This document shows positions 8,045 through 19,010 of a stretch of DNA of 64,000 bases, piece after piece. Position 1 is the first letter of the stretch. Every line of letters starts with the position of its first letter. The stretch comes from Colwellia sp. GTDB lineage: Bacteria; Pseudomonadota; Gammaproteobacteria; Enterobacterales; Alteromonadaceae. The stretch is taken from the NCBI GenBank assembly GCA_013215385.1, contig JABSOY010000012.1, forward strand, positions 166,851-230,850. Reading direction: 5' to 3'. Both the position numbers and the translations under genes were made by a program. Under the pieces are notes generated by a model. The model was not told the DNA's origin, did not search any database, and was given only the letters and a program-made list of their open reading frames with translations.

Positions 8045-9463
8045 ATGTTCACTATTTCCGCAAAGCCTTTTATCGTAGACAAATCTCTGGATATGAAAGC
8101 TATTTTTTCTGCTTTTAGCGATCAACCGTGGGCGATGTGGCTAGACTCTTGTTGCAATAAAAAAGCGACTGCTCATGTAGATAGTAATTTCGACATTATA
8201 GTATGGCAACCTGAAGTAACACTAACAACACATGGCGAAAACACTGAAATTAATTGGCTAAAAAAAAGCAAAATAAAAAACAGTAATGAAAATCCTTTAA
8301 TCCTTATAGAAAAAATACAACAACAGTGTTTTAGTGATGCTCATATTGAGGCTCATCATTTACCCTTTAAGGCAGGATGCGTAGGTTACTTTGCTTATGA
8401 TTTAGGTAAACGTTTCGAAGTATTACCACAACAAACAACTGAAGATATATCGCTAGCTGAAATGTCAGTGGGCATTTACTTTAAAGCGCTTATTTTTGAT
8501 CATAAAAAACAAATGTTATGGTTGGTTTGTCCGGAACATCAACGGCAAAGTATTTCACTTTCAATTGAAGAGCAATTAACACAATATGTTAACACTCGAA
8601 AAGCTGATGATTTCTCATTATTATCTGCTTGGCAATCGAATATAAGTAAAAAGAGTTATGATAAAAAATTCCAGCAAGTGCAAGATTACTTATTGTCGGG
8701 CGACTGTTACCAGATTAACTTAGCCCAACGCTTTCATTCCCAGTATCAAGGAGATGAGTTCCTTGCTTATTGCGCATTACGTGAAAAAAACCAAGCGCCG
8801 TTTTCTGCTTTTTTGCGTTTTGGTGATGCCGCTATATTAAGTATTTCTCCCGAACGATTTTTACAAAAACGTGGTAATAAAGTGCAAAGTAAGCCAATTA
8901 AAGGGACTAAGCCGCGCAGTAATAACGCTGAGACTGACCAGCAAAATGCTATTGATTTAAAACATTCTGAAAAAGACAGAGCAGAAAATTTAATGATTGT
9001 TGATCTCCTTAGGAATGACATCAGTAAAGTGTGTATTCCCGGCACAGTCAAAGTTCCCAGTTTGTTCGACATTGAAAGCTTTCCTGCTGTTCATCATTTA
9101 GTCAGTACGGTTGAAGGTGAACTAGCGCATCCTTATAAAGCCACGGATTTATTAGCTGCCTCATTTCCTGGTGGCTCCATTACCGGCGCTCCAAAAATCA
9201 GAGCAATGGAAATTATTGATGAACTTGAACCGCATCAACGCAGTATATATTGCGGTTCCATTGGTTATATTTCGGCATGTGGCAATATGGATACTAGCAT
9301 TACTATTCGTACCCTGCTTTGCGAAAAAAGTAACAATTCAGCCAAGAAAGACATCTATTGCTGGGCCGGAGGAGGTGTCGTTGCTGATTCAAAGGTAGAC
9401 TGTGAATATCAGGAAACCTTCGATAAAGTAAATAAAATACTGCCGGTATTATCAGCCTTATAA
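8045..9463 (+). CDS. pabB: Aminodeoxychorismate synthase component I
   Basis: A 472-residue chorismate-utilising enzyme. The N-terminal domain contains QPWAMWLDSC and CVGYFAYDLGKRFE, and the catalytic domain carries GDCYQINLAQRF, KPIKGTKPR, ENLMIVDLLRNDIS, FPGGSITGAPK and the final CWAGGGVVADS. With a glutamine amidotransferase partner (PabA) it makes 4-amino-4-deoxychorismate for p-aminobenzoate and folate. PabB is preferred over TrpE and MenF because of its N-terminal pattern and the KPIKGT motif. PabA is not adjacent. ATG at 8045 is the first start; the divergent fumarase gene shares the upstream gap. Confidence 0.92.
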   Translation: MFTISAKPFIVDKSLDMKAIFSAFSDQPWAMWLDSCCNKKATAHVDSNFDIIVWQPEVTLTTHGENTEINWLKKSKIKNSNENPLILIEKIQQQCFSDAHIEAHHLPFKAGCVGYFAYDLGKRFEVLPQQTTEDISLAEMSVGIYFKALIFDHKKQMLWLVCPEHQRQSISLSIEEQLTQYVNTRKADDFSLLSAWQSNISKKSYDKKFQQVQDYLLSGDCYQINLAQRFHSQYQGDEFLAYCALREKNQAPFSAFLRFGDAAILSISPERFLQKRGNKVQSKPIKGTKPRSNNAETDQQNAIDLKHSEKDRAENLMIVDLLRNDISKVCIPGTVKVPSLFDIESFPAVHHLVSTVEGELAHPYKATDLLAASFPGGSITGAPKIRAMEIIDELEPHQRSIYCGSIGYISACGNMDTSITIRTLLCEKSNNSAKKDIYCWAGGGVVADSKVDCEYQETFDKVNKILPVLSAL

Positions 9464-9531
9464 TATTGAATTTATTCTTTTTAAACTTCTATTAAAGCTA
9501 AGTAATTAACATAAAGACGAGTTAACATATA

Positions 9532-10101
9532 ATGACAAAAAATGAGTTTCTACAGAAGTTTCAATTGTCATCATTAGCTGATTCTTTACATCAATATCGT
9601 CATCAAGCGCCGTTAAAACCTGCCGCGGTGCTTATTGCGTTAATTGAAGAAAACCAGCAACTATCGGTAGTTTTTACCAAGCGCGCGGCACATTTAAAAC
9701 ACCATCCAGGGCAAATAAGTTTCCCTGGCGGTAAAGTTGAAGATTTTGATGAAAGCTTTACTGCCGCTGCAATCAGGGAAGCTGAAGAAGAAATAGGCCT
9801 GAATAGTCACGGAATTAATATCATTGGTCAGCTTAATCCTTATGAAACTATCAGTGGTTATGTGGTTACTCCTATCATTGCTTTTATCAGTAAACAGCAA
9901 GATTATGTTATTGATAAAAATGAAGTCGATGAAATATTTCAAGTGCCATTACAGTACTTTCTCGATTTCGATAACCATTATGCAATCAAAATAGAGCGTC
10001 AGCATCAACCTTTTTTCATTCATTTTATGCCGTTCGATCATCATAATATTTGGGGTGCTACGGCAGTAATGCTTAAAGATTTAGCCATTCATTTATCATA
10101 A
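9532..10101 (+). CDS. nudL: CoA pyrophosphatase (Nudix hydrolase, NudL/YeaB type)
   Basis: A 189-residue protein. The UPF0035 signature LKHHPGQISFPGGK precedes a Nudix box, GGKVEDFD..AAAIREAEEEIGL, around residues 65-90. The family hydrolyses CoA and acyl-CoA to 3',5'-ADP and phosphopantetheine using Mg2+ or Mn2+. It follows pabB by 68 bases on the same strand, as in many gammaproteobacteria where pabB and nudL are neighbours, so co-transcription is likely. ATG at 9532 is supported by family length. Confidence 0.9.
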   Translation: MTKNEFLQKFQLSSLADSLHQYRHQAPLKPAAVLIALIEENQQLSVVFTKRAAHLKHHPGQISFPGGKVEDFDESFTAAAIREAEEEIGLNSHGINIIGQLNPYETISGYVVTPIIAFISKQQDYVIDKNEVDEIFQVPLQYFLDFDNHYAIKIERQHQPFFIHFMPFDHHNIWGATAVMLKDLAIHLS

Positions 10102-10234
10102 GCATTACAATAGTTTTATAATTACATCTATAATTAAACTGTTTTTTGTTTTTCATGATGATAGCTTTAAGTTACAATTACCGAAGATAATCCCATCTTT
10201 CGATAAGTTTAACGAAATAAATGCAGGTTTTAGT

Positions 10235-11626
10235 ATGATTAGTGTATTTGATATGTTCTCTATTGGCATTGGCCCGTCAAGTTCTCACACCGTTGGACCA
10301 ATGAAGGCTGCGAAGTTATTTGTTGAACAACTTAAAAAAGAAAATAAATTAACCAATACAACTCGCGTTAAATGTGAACTTTTTGGCTCATTAGGTCAAA
10401 CAGGGATCGGCCATGGTACTGGCAAAGCTGTTATTCTAGGTTTATCCGGTGAAAACCCAGATACAATTGCAGTCGAATCAATTGATACTATTCTTGAAAC
10501 AGTAGTAAGTAGCCAAAAGCTTTCACTTAATGGTGAGCACCTTGTTTCATTCCCTAAAAATAATGCCATTGTTTTTCATCGTCGTAAAACCTTACCTGCG
10601 CACGCTAATGCAATGACAATTTTCGCTTATGCTGAGCTGCCAGGTCAAGAAAGTATTTTATTACTAGAACAAACATATTATTCAATTGGCGGCGGTTTTA
10701 TTGTCAACGCTTGCGACTTTGAAGTAGAAAAAGACAAAGCTTTATCTCTTCATAATAATATCAAACGCCCACATTATTTCTCAACTGCACTCGAACTCAT
10801 TGGCGAAGCTAATGAGAAAAATATCAGCATAAGCACGCTGATGATGGACAATGAAAAGTGCTTAGCTGATGAAGCGACGATTAGAAAGCAATTAGTCAAC
10901 ATTTGGCAAGCAATGAAAGACTGCATTGATCGTGGTATTAAAACGGAAGGAATTTTACCTGGCGGTTTAAAAGTTGCTCGCAGAGCTCCTGCTCTCTATA
11001 AGTCATTATCGGTTGAAAACAATAACGATCCACTAACAGCAATGGACTGGGTAAATTTATTTGCTATGGCTGTCAATGAAGAGAATGCCGCAGGCAGCCG
11101 TGTAGTAACAGCACCAACCAATGGTGCCGCTGGTATTATTCCGGCCGTATTAAGTTACTACGATAAATTCGTCAAACCTGTTGATGAAGATACCTGTGTT
11201 CGCTATTTATTAACGGCTGCAGCCATAGGTATTTTATATAAAACCAATGCTTCTATTTCTGGTGCAGAGGTAGGTTGTCAGGGTGAAGTCGGCGTAGCTT
11301 GTTCTATGGCCGCTGGCGCATTAACCGAAATAATGGGTGGTACACCTAACAAAGTAGAAAATGCAGCTGAAATAGGTATGGAACATAACTTAGGGTTAAC
11401 CTGCGATCCTGTCGGTGGCTTAGTCCAAGTCCCTTGCATAGAACGTAATGCAATGGGGTCAGTGAAAGCAATAAATGCTTCACGCTTGGCTTTACGCGGC
11501 ACAGGTAACCATAAAGTCCCCTTAGATAAAGTGATAAAGACTATGTGGGAAACGGGTAACGATATGAAAACAAAATATAAAGAAACGTCACGTGGTGGCC
11601 TAGCCGTTAACATCATTGAGTGTTAG
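10235..11626 (+). CDS. sdaA: L-serine ammonia-lyase, iron-sulfur dependent
   Basis: A 463-residue single-chain L-serine dehydratase. The beta domain starts [23 protein letters not shown]. The alpha domain contains [24 protein letters not shown] and the Fe-S cysteines in [17 protein letters not shown] and [21 protein letters not shown]. It converts L-serine to pyruvate and ammonia in the cytosol with a 4Fe-4S cluster as Lewis acid. ATG at 10235 has AGG about 10 bases upstream. It lies in the same direction as nudL, 133 bases away, and ends in a shared terminator with cysB. Confidence 0.95.
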   Translation: MISVFDMFSIGIGPSSSHTVGPMKAAKLFVEQLKKENKLTNTTRVKCELFGSLGQTGIGHGTGKAVILGLSGENPDTIAVESIDTILETVVSSQKLSLNGEHLVSFPKNNAIVFHRRKTLPAHANAMTIFAYAELPGQESILLLEQTYYSIGGGFIVNACDFEVEKDKALSLHNNIKRPHYFSTALELIGEANEKNISISTLMMDNEKCLADEATIRKQLVNIWQAMKDCIDRGIKTEGILPGGLKVARRAPALYKSLSVENNNDPLTAMDWVNLFAMAVNEENAAGSRVVTAPTNGAAGIIPAVLSYYDKFVKPVDEDTCVRYLLTAAAIGILYKTNASISGAEVGCQGEVGVACSMAAGALTEIMGGTPNKVENAAEIGMEHNLGLTCDPVGGLVQVPCIERNAMGSVKAINASRLALRGTGNHKVPLDKVIKTMWETGNDMKTKYKETSRGGLAVNIIEC

Positions 11627-11690
11627 TAAACTTTATAATCAGTAATTACCAAGAAATCGTTAATTGCTGATAGCGCTTTTTTAAACAATA

Positions 11691-11727
11691 AAAAACGACT
11701 GTGAATATTATTCACAGTCGTTTTTTG
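11691..11727. terminator. Bidirectional terminator between sdaA and cysB
   Basis: A near-perfect 16-base stem (AAAAACGACTGTGAAT and its complement) has a 3-base loop, with A-run and T-run at the two sides. It serves the two convergent genes. Confidence 0.9.
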
Positions 11728-11749
11728 TTATTTCAATCTCTGCTTAATA

Positions 11750-13072
<1,323 letters not shown>

Positions 13073-13840
13073 ATGGGCATTATCTTTGCTTTAATAATTG
13101 CATTAGTCATCATAGTGGTGGCCGTGGGTGCTATACAGCAACATAAAGAAAAACAAGAAAAAGAAAATCGTCTCAAAGCGTCTAAACAAAAAGCAATTAT
13201 TGATGAAAGTGAAGAGCTTATTGTTAACCTTGCTAACTTACCGAGCAATCCAACTGTTATTAACATTCTCAATCGTCGCAGTTTAAATGCAGCAAGAGCG
13301 ATGAAAGAAATTTTGCCTGATTCAAAATCAATAAGAAACAAGGTTGGTGAATTAGAAGCAAGGTTAAATGCTTCAGAAGATTTAGCTGGTGCGCATTCGG
13401 AAAAAGAAGAGAAGTTTGTATTACCCGACAACGAACAACAGCTTGTTAGTATTTTACAATGTATCAAACGACTACGAGCGACACTAAAACATGAGCAAGC
13501 AAAAGGAGCGCTAGACGCTCAAACGTTCACTCATGAAGACAAAAAACTTGATGCGATACAACTGCAAATTGGAGTTGAAAGTTTATTGAAACGTGGCAAT
13601 ATGGCTTACCAAAAAGAAATGCTTGGCTCAGCTCGACAATACTTTGAAAAAGCAATGCAAACGCTTTCGGCGCACCCGATACAAACAGAATACATAGCCA
13701 ATAAAAAGGCTGAAGTAACAAGTCAATTAGAAGAAATAACTAACGCACTTAAGAGTACCAATGCTAAAGATGCGGCGAAAAAAGCCAAAGATCAAGAAGA
13801 TGATTTGGATATGTTGTTTCAACCTAAGAAAAAATGGTAG
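13073..13840 (+). CDS. Uncharacterised single-pass membrane protein
   Basis: A 255-residue protein starting at ATG 13073. One N-terminal membrane helix (IIFALIIALVIIVVAVGAI, residues 3-21) is followed by a charged Lys/Glu-rich coiled-coil-like stretch (22-60) and mostly helical sequence. A segment around 175-215 (GNMAYQKEMLGSARQYFEKAMQTL) looks like a single TPR-like helix pair. The tail is strongly charged and ends DDLDMLFQPKKKW. I do not recognise a named family; similar proteins seem to be present in other Alteromonadales (recollection). It is a single gene ended by its own terminator. Confidence 0.75.
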   Translation: MGIIFALIIALVIIVVAVGAIQQHKEKQEKENRLKASKQKAIIDESEELIVNLANLPSNPTVINILNRRSLNAARAMKEILPDSKSIRNKVGELEARLNASEDLAGAHSEKEEKFVLPDNEQQLVSILQCIKRLRATLKHEQAKGALDAQTFTHEDKKLDAIQLQIGVESLLKRGNMAYQKEMLGSARQYFEKAMQTLSAHPIQTEYIANKKAEVTSQLEEITNALKSTNAKDAAKKAKDQEDDLDMLFQPKKKW

Positions 13841-13862
13841 TAATTGATTTTTAACACACTTC

Positions 13863-13895
13863 AAACCAGCATTTTTGCTGGTTTTTTATTTTTCG
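13863..13895 (+). terminator. Rho-independent terminator
   Basis: Stem AAACCAGC / GCTGGTTT with loop ATTTTT, followed by TTTATTTTT. It lies 22 bases after the stop of the 13073 gene. Confidence 0.88.
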
Positions 13896-13910
13896 GGGTA
13901 ACATTTAAGC

Positions 13911-14291
13911 ATGAAAACTTCACCTAGTTATGTCCCCGTTATTAACCTGCCCTCTTTATTGAGAAAAGTGATAAAAGCGTATGCATTAAAAGCAGGAATA
14001 CGTGACTGTGGCTGTGAACTGTATCGAATTGGCCGTTCAAGGAACTGGCAGCTTAAGGCTACATTTGAACAAATAGAGAATATAATTGATTTTATCATCA
14101 CTTCAGAAGAGCCGAGTTGGCAGTGGCTAGCAACCTATTTAGCTACTCAACGGCAAACATTGAGCCATGATGAACTTATTCGCATTGCAAAAATAAAACC
14201 CGATATTACAGTTAACCAATTAATGGCTCGTACAGATTGTACTATTGCTCAAGCTAGAAAAGTGATTGATGAATTAGAATGGCATGAATAA
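13911..14291 (+). CDS. RRF_GI-like small protein (annotated elsewhere as ribosome recycling factor family)
   Basis: 126 residues from ATG 13911. The N-terminal motif INLPSLLRKVIKAYALKAG matches the conserved LPSL(I/L)xxI motif of the Pfam family recalled as RRF_GI (PF12614). The C-terminal half (LSHDELIRIAKIKPDITVNQ, TDCTIAQARKVIDELEWHE) looks like a winged or helix-turn-helix domain with a DNA- or RNA-binding shape. Despite the family name it has no resemblance to Frr, which is encoded separately at 38.9 kb, so a recycling function should not be assumed. It is followed by yaeQ, 78 bases downstream. Confidence 0.7.
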   Translation: MKTSPSYVPVINLPSLLRKVIKAYALKAGIRDCGCELYRIGRSRNWQLKATFEQIENIIDFIITSEEPSWQWLATYLATQRQTLSHDELIRIAKIKPDITVNQLMARTDCTIAQARKVIDELEWHE

Positions 14292-14369
14292 TAGCTAATG
14301 AGAAACTATTAACCCTAGTCAAGAAGAGGTAATATAGATACATATCAACATTTTAAATTACGGAAAAAC

Positions 14370-14903
14370 ATGGCACTTAAAGCAACAATTAATAAAGCCA
14401 CCATACATCTGTCAGATATGGATAGAAACTATTATGACACGCTTAATTTAACCATAGCCCAGCACCCTTCTGAAACGAATACTAGAATGATGGTTCGGTT
14501 ATTAGCCTTTATCTTAAACGCCAATGAAAACTTACAATTTGGCAAAGGGGTAAGCGATGAAGATGAAGCCGCTATTTGGCAAATAAACTTTTCTGAAGAA
14601 ATTGAATTATGGATAGAGCTGGGGCAACTTGATGAAAAACGGATCAAAAAAGCCTGTAATCGTTCTAAAAAAGTCATTCTTTATACTTACGGCAGTAGTG
14701 CTGAAACTTGGTGGAAACAATCACAAAATAAACTCCGTTTATTCAAAAAGCTCTCCGTAGAATGGGTAAGTCAAGAAACATGTGATGCCTTAACTAAACT
14801 TGTAGCTCGTTCTATGGAATTTCAATGTAGTATTCAAGATGGCCAACTATGGTTAACTTCAGGTGACGATACCTTGTTGATTGAAACTACAAGTTTACAA
14901 TAG
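14370..14903 (+). CDS. yaeQ: YaeQ family protein
   Basis: A 177-residue protein matching YaeQ along its full length: MALKATINKATIHLSDMDRN at the start, HPSETNTRMMVRLLAFILNA, and the central ELWIELGQLDEKRIKKACNR. YaeQ proteins have a PD-(D/E)xK nuclease-like fold. The E. coli and Salmonella proteins were once thought to affect haemolysin expression through RfaH, and the true role is unknown. It lies 41 bases before the M28 peptidase gene, so the two may share a transcript. Confidence 0.92.
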   Translation: MALKATINKATIHLSDMDRNYYDTLNLTIAQHPSETNTRMMVRLLAFILNANENLQFGKGVSDEDEAAIWQINFSEEIELWIELGQLDEKRIKKACNRSKKVILYTYGSSAETWWKQSQNKLRLFKKLSVEWVSQETCDALTKLVARSMEFQCSIQDGQLWLTSGDDTLLIETTSLQ

Positions 14904-14944
14904 TAATGTGTGTAAAATTCCCACTAACCATAATGGAAGACAAA

Positions 14945-16309
14945 ATGACCATAAAAAGACAACTTAAAAAAAATCGTCTAACGATAGCATTACTTACCGG
15001 ACTAACTTTACTGTCTGCTTGTGGTGAGCAAGCCGTTCCTCCCGTTACCATTGCCCCAATGACAGCGCAGCAAGTTGTAGCAGACATAACCTACCTTGCC
15101 AGTGATAATTTAAAAGGTCGGGCAAGCTTCTCTAAAGAAATTGACCAAGCAGGTGAATACATTAGCCAGCGTTTTAGTGAAATAGGCTTGACGCCACTTG
15201 AGGGTTATAAAAGCTTTGAACAAACCTTTAAAGTAACGAGTATCATGCCTAATGCTTTAGCTGTTTCATTAAATGGTAAAATAATTGCAGCAGAAAATTT
15301 AGCAATGGCTAGCACTATCGCTGAAATTTCATGGAAAAGCATCAGTGATGTTAATACGCATATTATTGGTGAAAACGATAATATGCGTGAAGTCATAGGT
15401 AAATTAAATCATGACGGTGGCCAGCATTTAGTGGTTATTCACTCTGCTCATAGCAAAATGTTTGCGGGTTATAAAGGATATTTCGAACGAGGCCTAACTA
15501 AGTTAAACCTTGAACATCAAGGCGCTATCATTATGGCCTTAGCTGATGACAGTGAATTAAGCACAATTGAAGTGAATGCAAGTACCACTATCGCTGAGAA
15601 AACGTTAACCAATATTGTCGCTATATTACCGGGTACCGATAAAAACCCTGCCACAGCTAAAGAAGTTATTTTGTATTCTTCACATTATGATCACTTAGGC
15701 CTGACTCCTGACGGTAAAGAGGTGTTCAATGGTGCTGATGACGATGCATCGGGTACATCTGCCGTTATTAACTTAGCACAACACTTTGCTAGCAAAGGTA
15801 ATAATAAACGTACCCTGATGTTTAGCGCTTTCACTGCCGAAGAAATTGGCGGTTTTGGCTCTAAGTACTTTTCACAGCAATTAAACCCTGATGACATCAT
15901 TGCCATGATCAACATTGAAATGATTGGTAAACCATCAAAATTTGGCGCAGGTACCATATGGATGACAGGTATGGAACGCTCTAATTTAGGTGAGTTACTT
16001 AATGAACGTTTGAAAAGTAAAAATACTGAAGTCTATAAAGACCCTTATCCTAAACAAGGTCTATTTTACCGCTCTGACAATGCAACACTTGCTCGCTTAG
16101 GTGTTCCTGCACATAGTTTTAGTAGTACGCAGTTAGATAAAGATCAGCATTATCATCAAACTTCTGATGACATTAGCAGCTTAGACTTAGATTCTATGTA
16201 TAAAGTTATTGAATCCTTGTCAGTTGCTACCCAAGGCCTTGTTGATGGCACAATAACGCCAACACGTATCGATGTGAATAAAGTACGTGGCCAAGGTAAA
16301 ATTTACTAA
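14945..16309 (+). CDS. M28 family zinc aminopeptidase, predicted lipoprotein
   Basis: The preferred start is ATG 14945 (GGAAG upstream), giving 454 residues with a basic N-terminus, a hydrophobic helix and the lipobox LLSAC, so the mature protein is anchored by a lipid to the outer or inner membrane facing the periplasm. The catalytic domain carries the M28 zinc-ligand pattern: His/Asp in SSHYDHLGL, Asp in NGADDDASGTSAV, Glu-Glu in FTAEEIGGFGS, a further acid in MINIEMIG, and the last His in DQHYHQTSDD. A PA-like insert (residues ~140-200) precedes it. It probably trims peptides in the periplasm; the substrate is unknown. Confidence 0.88.
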   Translation: MTIKRQLKKNRLTIALLTGLTLLSACGEQAVPPVTIAPMTAQQVVADITYLASDNLKGRASFSKEIDQAGEYISQRFSEIGLTPLEGYKSFEQTFKVTSIMPNALAVSLNGKIIAAENLAMASTIAEISWKSISDVNTHIIGENDNMREVIGKLNHDGGQHLVVIHSAHSKMFAGYKGYFERGLTKLNLEHQGAIIMALADDSELSTIEVNASTTIAEKTLTNIVAILPGTDKNPATAKEVILYSSHYDHLGLTPDGKEVFNGADDDASGTSAVINLAQHFASKGNNKRTLMFSAFTAEEIGGFGSKYFSQQLNPDDIIAMINIEMIGKPSKFGAGTIWMTGMERSNLGELLNERLKSKNTEVYKDPYPKQGLFYRSDNATLARLGVPAHSFSSTQLDKDQHYHQTSDDISSLDLDSMYKVIESLSVATQGLVDGTITPTRIDVNKVRGQGKIY

Positions 16310-16330
16310 ATACCTTTAATGTATTAAACA

Positions 16331-16362
16331 AAAAAACCAGCAATACCTCGCTGGTTTTTTCG
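16331..16362. terminator. Bidirectional terminator
   Basis: AAAAAACCAGC pairs with GCTGGTTTTTT around an 8-base loop. It lies between the convergent peptidase and acetyltransferase genes and has T-runs in both directions. Confidence 0.88.
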
Positions 16363-16377
16363 TTTTTACTAGCATAG

Positions 16378-16839
16378 TTAGGGCTGACAGCACATTTGAT
16401 ATTCCACTTCATTTTGCCCGGTAACCACAAAACCGTGGCGTAAGTATAAAGAGATCACTGGGTTTGCTAACAGTACATTAAGCGTAAGTGGTAAATTTAA
16501 GTTTTTTGCTTTTGATTTAGCTAAGGTTAATACCTTACCTCCTATACCCTTTCCTTGATATTTAGGTGATATTTGCAATTGGCGGAGGTGTAATTTTCCT
16601 TTCATTAGACCGAGTTTAATTAAGCCGATGGGTTGCTTATCCAACAAAATAATTGACGAATCATGAAAGCACTCATTAATCCGTGCTAAGTGCTGGTGTT
16701 CAGATAAATTTAATCCTGCTGAGATTAAGTGCTCGCCCATAGAAGCTTTTCTCAATCTCAATAAAAATGGGATGTCTGCTTGTTGTGCTTGCCGAAACCC
16801 TATGGTTACTTTTTTATGATCGTGCATGTATTTTACCAT
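16378..16839 (-). CDS. GNAT family N-acetyltransferase
   Basis: A 153-residue protein. The acetyl-CoA binding motif A reads LQISPKYQGKGIGGKVL (Q/R-x-x-G-x-G/A type), preceded by the beta strand LHLRQLQI. The C-terminal LNVLLANPVISLYLRHGFVV is the GNAT motif B with the usual xxLYxxxGF. The substrate is not predictable. The longest start (ATG 16839) overlaps the end of the EamA gene by 26 bases; ATG 16827 reduces this to 14. Either way it is translationally coupled to the upstream exporter gene, which hints at a shared role in handling a small amine or amino acid. Confidence 0.85.
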   Translation of the reverse strand: MVKYMHDHKKVTIGFRQAQQADIPFLLRLRKASMGEHLISAGLNLSEHQHLARINECFHDSSIILLDKQPIGLIKLGLMKGKLHLRQLQISPKYQGKGIGGKVLTLAKSKAKNLNLPLTLNVLLANPVISLYLRHGFVVTGQNEVEYQMCCQP

Positions 16840-17713
16840 AATGTTTTTTTACCGTGTCACCCCATTGATAAATGGCTAAGCCAGTAATAATCGCCAATGC
16901 ACCGATGACTAAATTAGTATTAATCACTTCATTGTTTAGTATCGCACCGAGTGAAATTGCAACCACAGGTGTGATCATCGTAATCAAGGCAACTGTGCTC
17001 GCCTTTAAACGCTGTAATACATAAAAATATGCAATAAATCCCACTAATGAGCCGACAACACCCAAGTATATAACACTAAATATTGATTTATTGCTCCACG
17101 TTTCATAAGGAACAGTTCCATCAAAAATTAGCCAAACTATTATAAAAAGAGGAATACTAAATAATAAAGTCCCCACGGTAGTTGCCATAGGATTAATCGC
17201 AACTTCAACACTTTTTACTAAGACGCCGCTTAAGCTAAAAAAGCTTACCGCTATCAGTACCGAAATCATGCCAATATAAGCGTCTTCTGCTAATGAAATA
17301 TTGTCATAACAAACAATTGCCAGACCGGAGATCGCAACAGCCAATGCCAATTTCTTCGCCAATGACAAAGACGCTTCAGCCAAAATACGCTTACTTAGAA
17401 CTCCAGATAAAATCGGTGATAAACCAAAGATCAACGACATAAGGCCAGAGGAAATATATCCCGCAGCGATATAAGAGAACAACATGCCGCCAAAAACACC
17501 AATGGAAGAGAAGCTATAAAGTCTTAATGCTTGTTTATGCCAAGGAAATTCGATTTTGAACGCTTTTAATAATAAAAGTCCAGGTAGCACAGCTATCATC
17601 ATACGTAATAGAACAGCAAGTGTGGGATGGATAGTTTCGCTACTCCAAACAATGCCTAATGGTGTGGTTGACCAAATAATAATAACGGCAAGATAAGCGA
17701 TAGGAACTGACAT
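16814..17713 (-). CDS. EamA/DMT-family transporter
   Basis: A 299-residue protein with ten predicted membrane helices in two EamA repeats (residues ~5-135 and ~150-285). The family typically exports amino acids, nucleosides or metabolites in the drug/metabolite transporter superfamily. The signature RMMIAVLPGLLLL and the second-half motif GVVGSLVGFIAYFYVLQRL, followed by KASTVALITMITPVVAISLG, are typical. A strong ribosome binding site AAAGGAG precedes ATG 17713. It is co-transcribed with the overlapping GNAT gene. The substrate is unknown. Confidence 0.9.
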   Translation of the reverse strand: MSVPIAYLAVIIIWSTTPLGIVWSSETIHPTLAVLLRMMIAVLPGLLLLKAFKIEFPWHKQALRLYSFSSIGVFGGMLFSYIAAGYISSGLMSLIFGLSPILSGVLSKRILAEASLSLAKKLALAVAISGLAIVCYDNISLAEDAYIGMISVLIAVSFFSLSGVLVKSVEVAINPMATTVGTLLFSIPLFIIVWLIFDGTVPYETWSNKSIFSVIYLGVVGSLVGFIAYFYVLQRLKASTVALITMITPVVAISLGAILNNEVINTNLVIGALAIITGLAIYQWGDTVKKHYGKIHARS

Positions 17714-18239
17714 TTTAGATCTCCTTTAAACGTGTTTTAGCAATTGAATAATTTAGGGGGAGTAAAACACTGAGGATAAAACATCGTAACCACAGTGTAG
17801 GACTGTGGCTAAAAAAGTTAAATTTTTTACTTAATAACACCACAAAAATACGTTGCCATAACAGAAAAACACCAACGATTGACTATGACAGTCAGTCGAT
17901 TTTGATAGAGACAATTATCAATAGTATTAATGGTTATGGTAAACATATAAATTAAGGTTCTTTAATAAGTAAATTATATAAATACAAAAACGCACAGTAA
18001 TATGCGATTAGAAATAATGGCGATATTTTTTAACTAAGTCAATGACCGTTATCAAATAAATTTTGTCTATCGAATAAACATAAAGTGGTAAGTTATCAGG
18101 TATAAGCGCTGGTTATCGTTTTTTCATGACCTTTCATCGACGTACATAAACTAATATCTAGGAAGACAGGATGTCTGAGAAAGGTCTGAACATAAAAAAG
18201 GCCCTCAATTGAAGGGCTTTTTATAATAAATGAGTCTTA
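17714..18239. other. Intergenic region between the EamA and PhnA-domain genes
   Basis: 526 bases without a supported gene. The left part should carry the EamA promoter on the minus strand. The inverted repeat TGACT-ATGAC-AGTCA at 17880-17894 is a possible operator. The terminator of the PhnA-domain gene is at the right end (18194-18222). Both strands show only short frames with no family resemblance. Confidence 0.45.
18194..18222. terminator. Terminator after the PhnA-domain gene
   Basis: AAAAAAGGCCCT pairs with AGGGCTTTTT around a short AT loop. It is placed 18 bases beyond the minus-strand stop codon and works in both directions by sequence. Confidence 0.8.
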
Positions 18240-18809
18240 TTATGCTTTTTTCAAATACGCCGAAACTAACACAATGCGCGTACCGTTTACTTTTCCTTCA
18301 ATGTGCTCTGGGTTATCGGTTAGCGTAATACCACGGACCATAGTGCCCTGCTTAGCCGTAAAGTTTGCGCCTTTTACTTTTAAATCTTTAATAAGGGTCA
18401 CATCATCGCCATCTTGTAATTCAGTGCCGTTACTATCTCGAGTCGGCCCTTCACGTTCTGCCGCGGCAATACCTTGTTCAGCCCATGTTTTTACATCATC
18501 TTCCATGTAAATCATTTCTAGGGCATCCTGCGCCCAGCTTTCAGATGAAAGTTTGTGCAGCATCCGGTACGACATAACTTGTACTGCTGGCTCTTGATTC
18601 CACATGCTGTCATTTAAACAACGCCAATGGTTAATATCTAGCGCTGAGTCGCCATTAATTTGTGCAGTACAAGTGCCGCAAATATATACACACTGCTGAG
18701 CACTTAAATCACTAGTAGGGGGCACTGGAAATACAGTTAAGCTATCAGTTGATGTACATAATTCACAGCTAGTATTACTACGTGCTTTTAAAGCATTTTC
18801 GGTAGGCAT
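18240..18809 (-). CDS. PhnA-domain zinc-ribbon protein
   Basis: A 189-residue protein. An N-terminal zinc ribbon with Cys pairs CELC (residues ~15-18) and CGTC (~43-46) is followed by a spacer and a C-terminal PhnA domain (DSNGTELQDGDDVTLIKDLK, VKGANFTAKQGTMVRGI, HIEGKVNGTRIVLVSAYLKK). The E. coli relative YjdM/PhnA is much shorter (about 111 residues) and, despite its name, is not needed for phosphonate use. The longer form is common in marine gammaproteobacteria. Function unknown. It is a single gene with its own terminator. Confidence 0.85.
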   Translation of the reverse strand: MPTENALKARSNTSCELCTSTDSLTVFPVPPTSDLSAQQCVYICGTCTAQINGDSALDINHWRCLNDSMWNQEPAVQVMSYRMLHKLSSESWAQDALEMIYMEDDVKTWAEQGIAAAEREGPTRDSNGTELQDGDDVTLIKDLKVKGANFTAKQGTMVRGITLTDNPEHIEGKVNGTRIVLVSAYLKKA

Positions 18810-19010
18810 AATATTATTCCACTAATTTTGGAGAGTATAATTTTTGGCTATTATGCCTGTAAATATAGTGGTTCGCTAGGCACTTAAATACAATAACGAT
18901 GAATGCCTTTACTGCTGTGTATTATTATAATGATTAATCACTTGCTGATTAGCTAATTGGCAAAGACTTTCTTTTTTAGCTTTGCTGTCAGCACTGGTTT
19001 CGTTAACGTT

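Noticed and set aside
13911..14291. A second true ribosome recycling factor
   Set aside because: It shares only a database family name with Frr; length, motifs and predicted fold differ.
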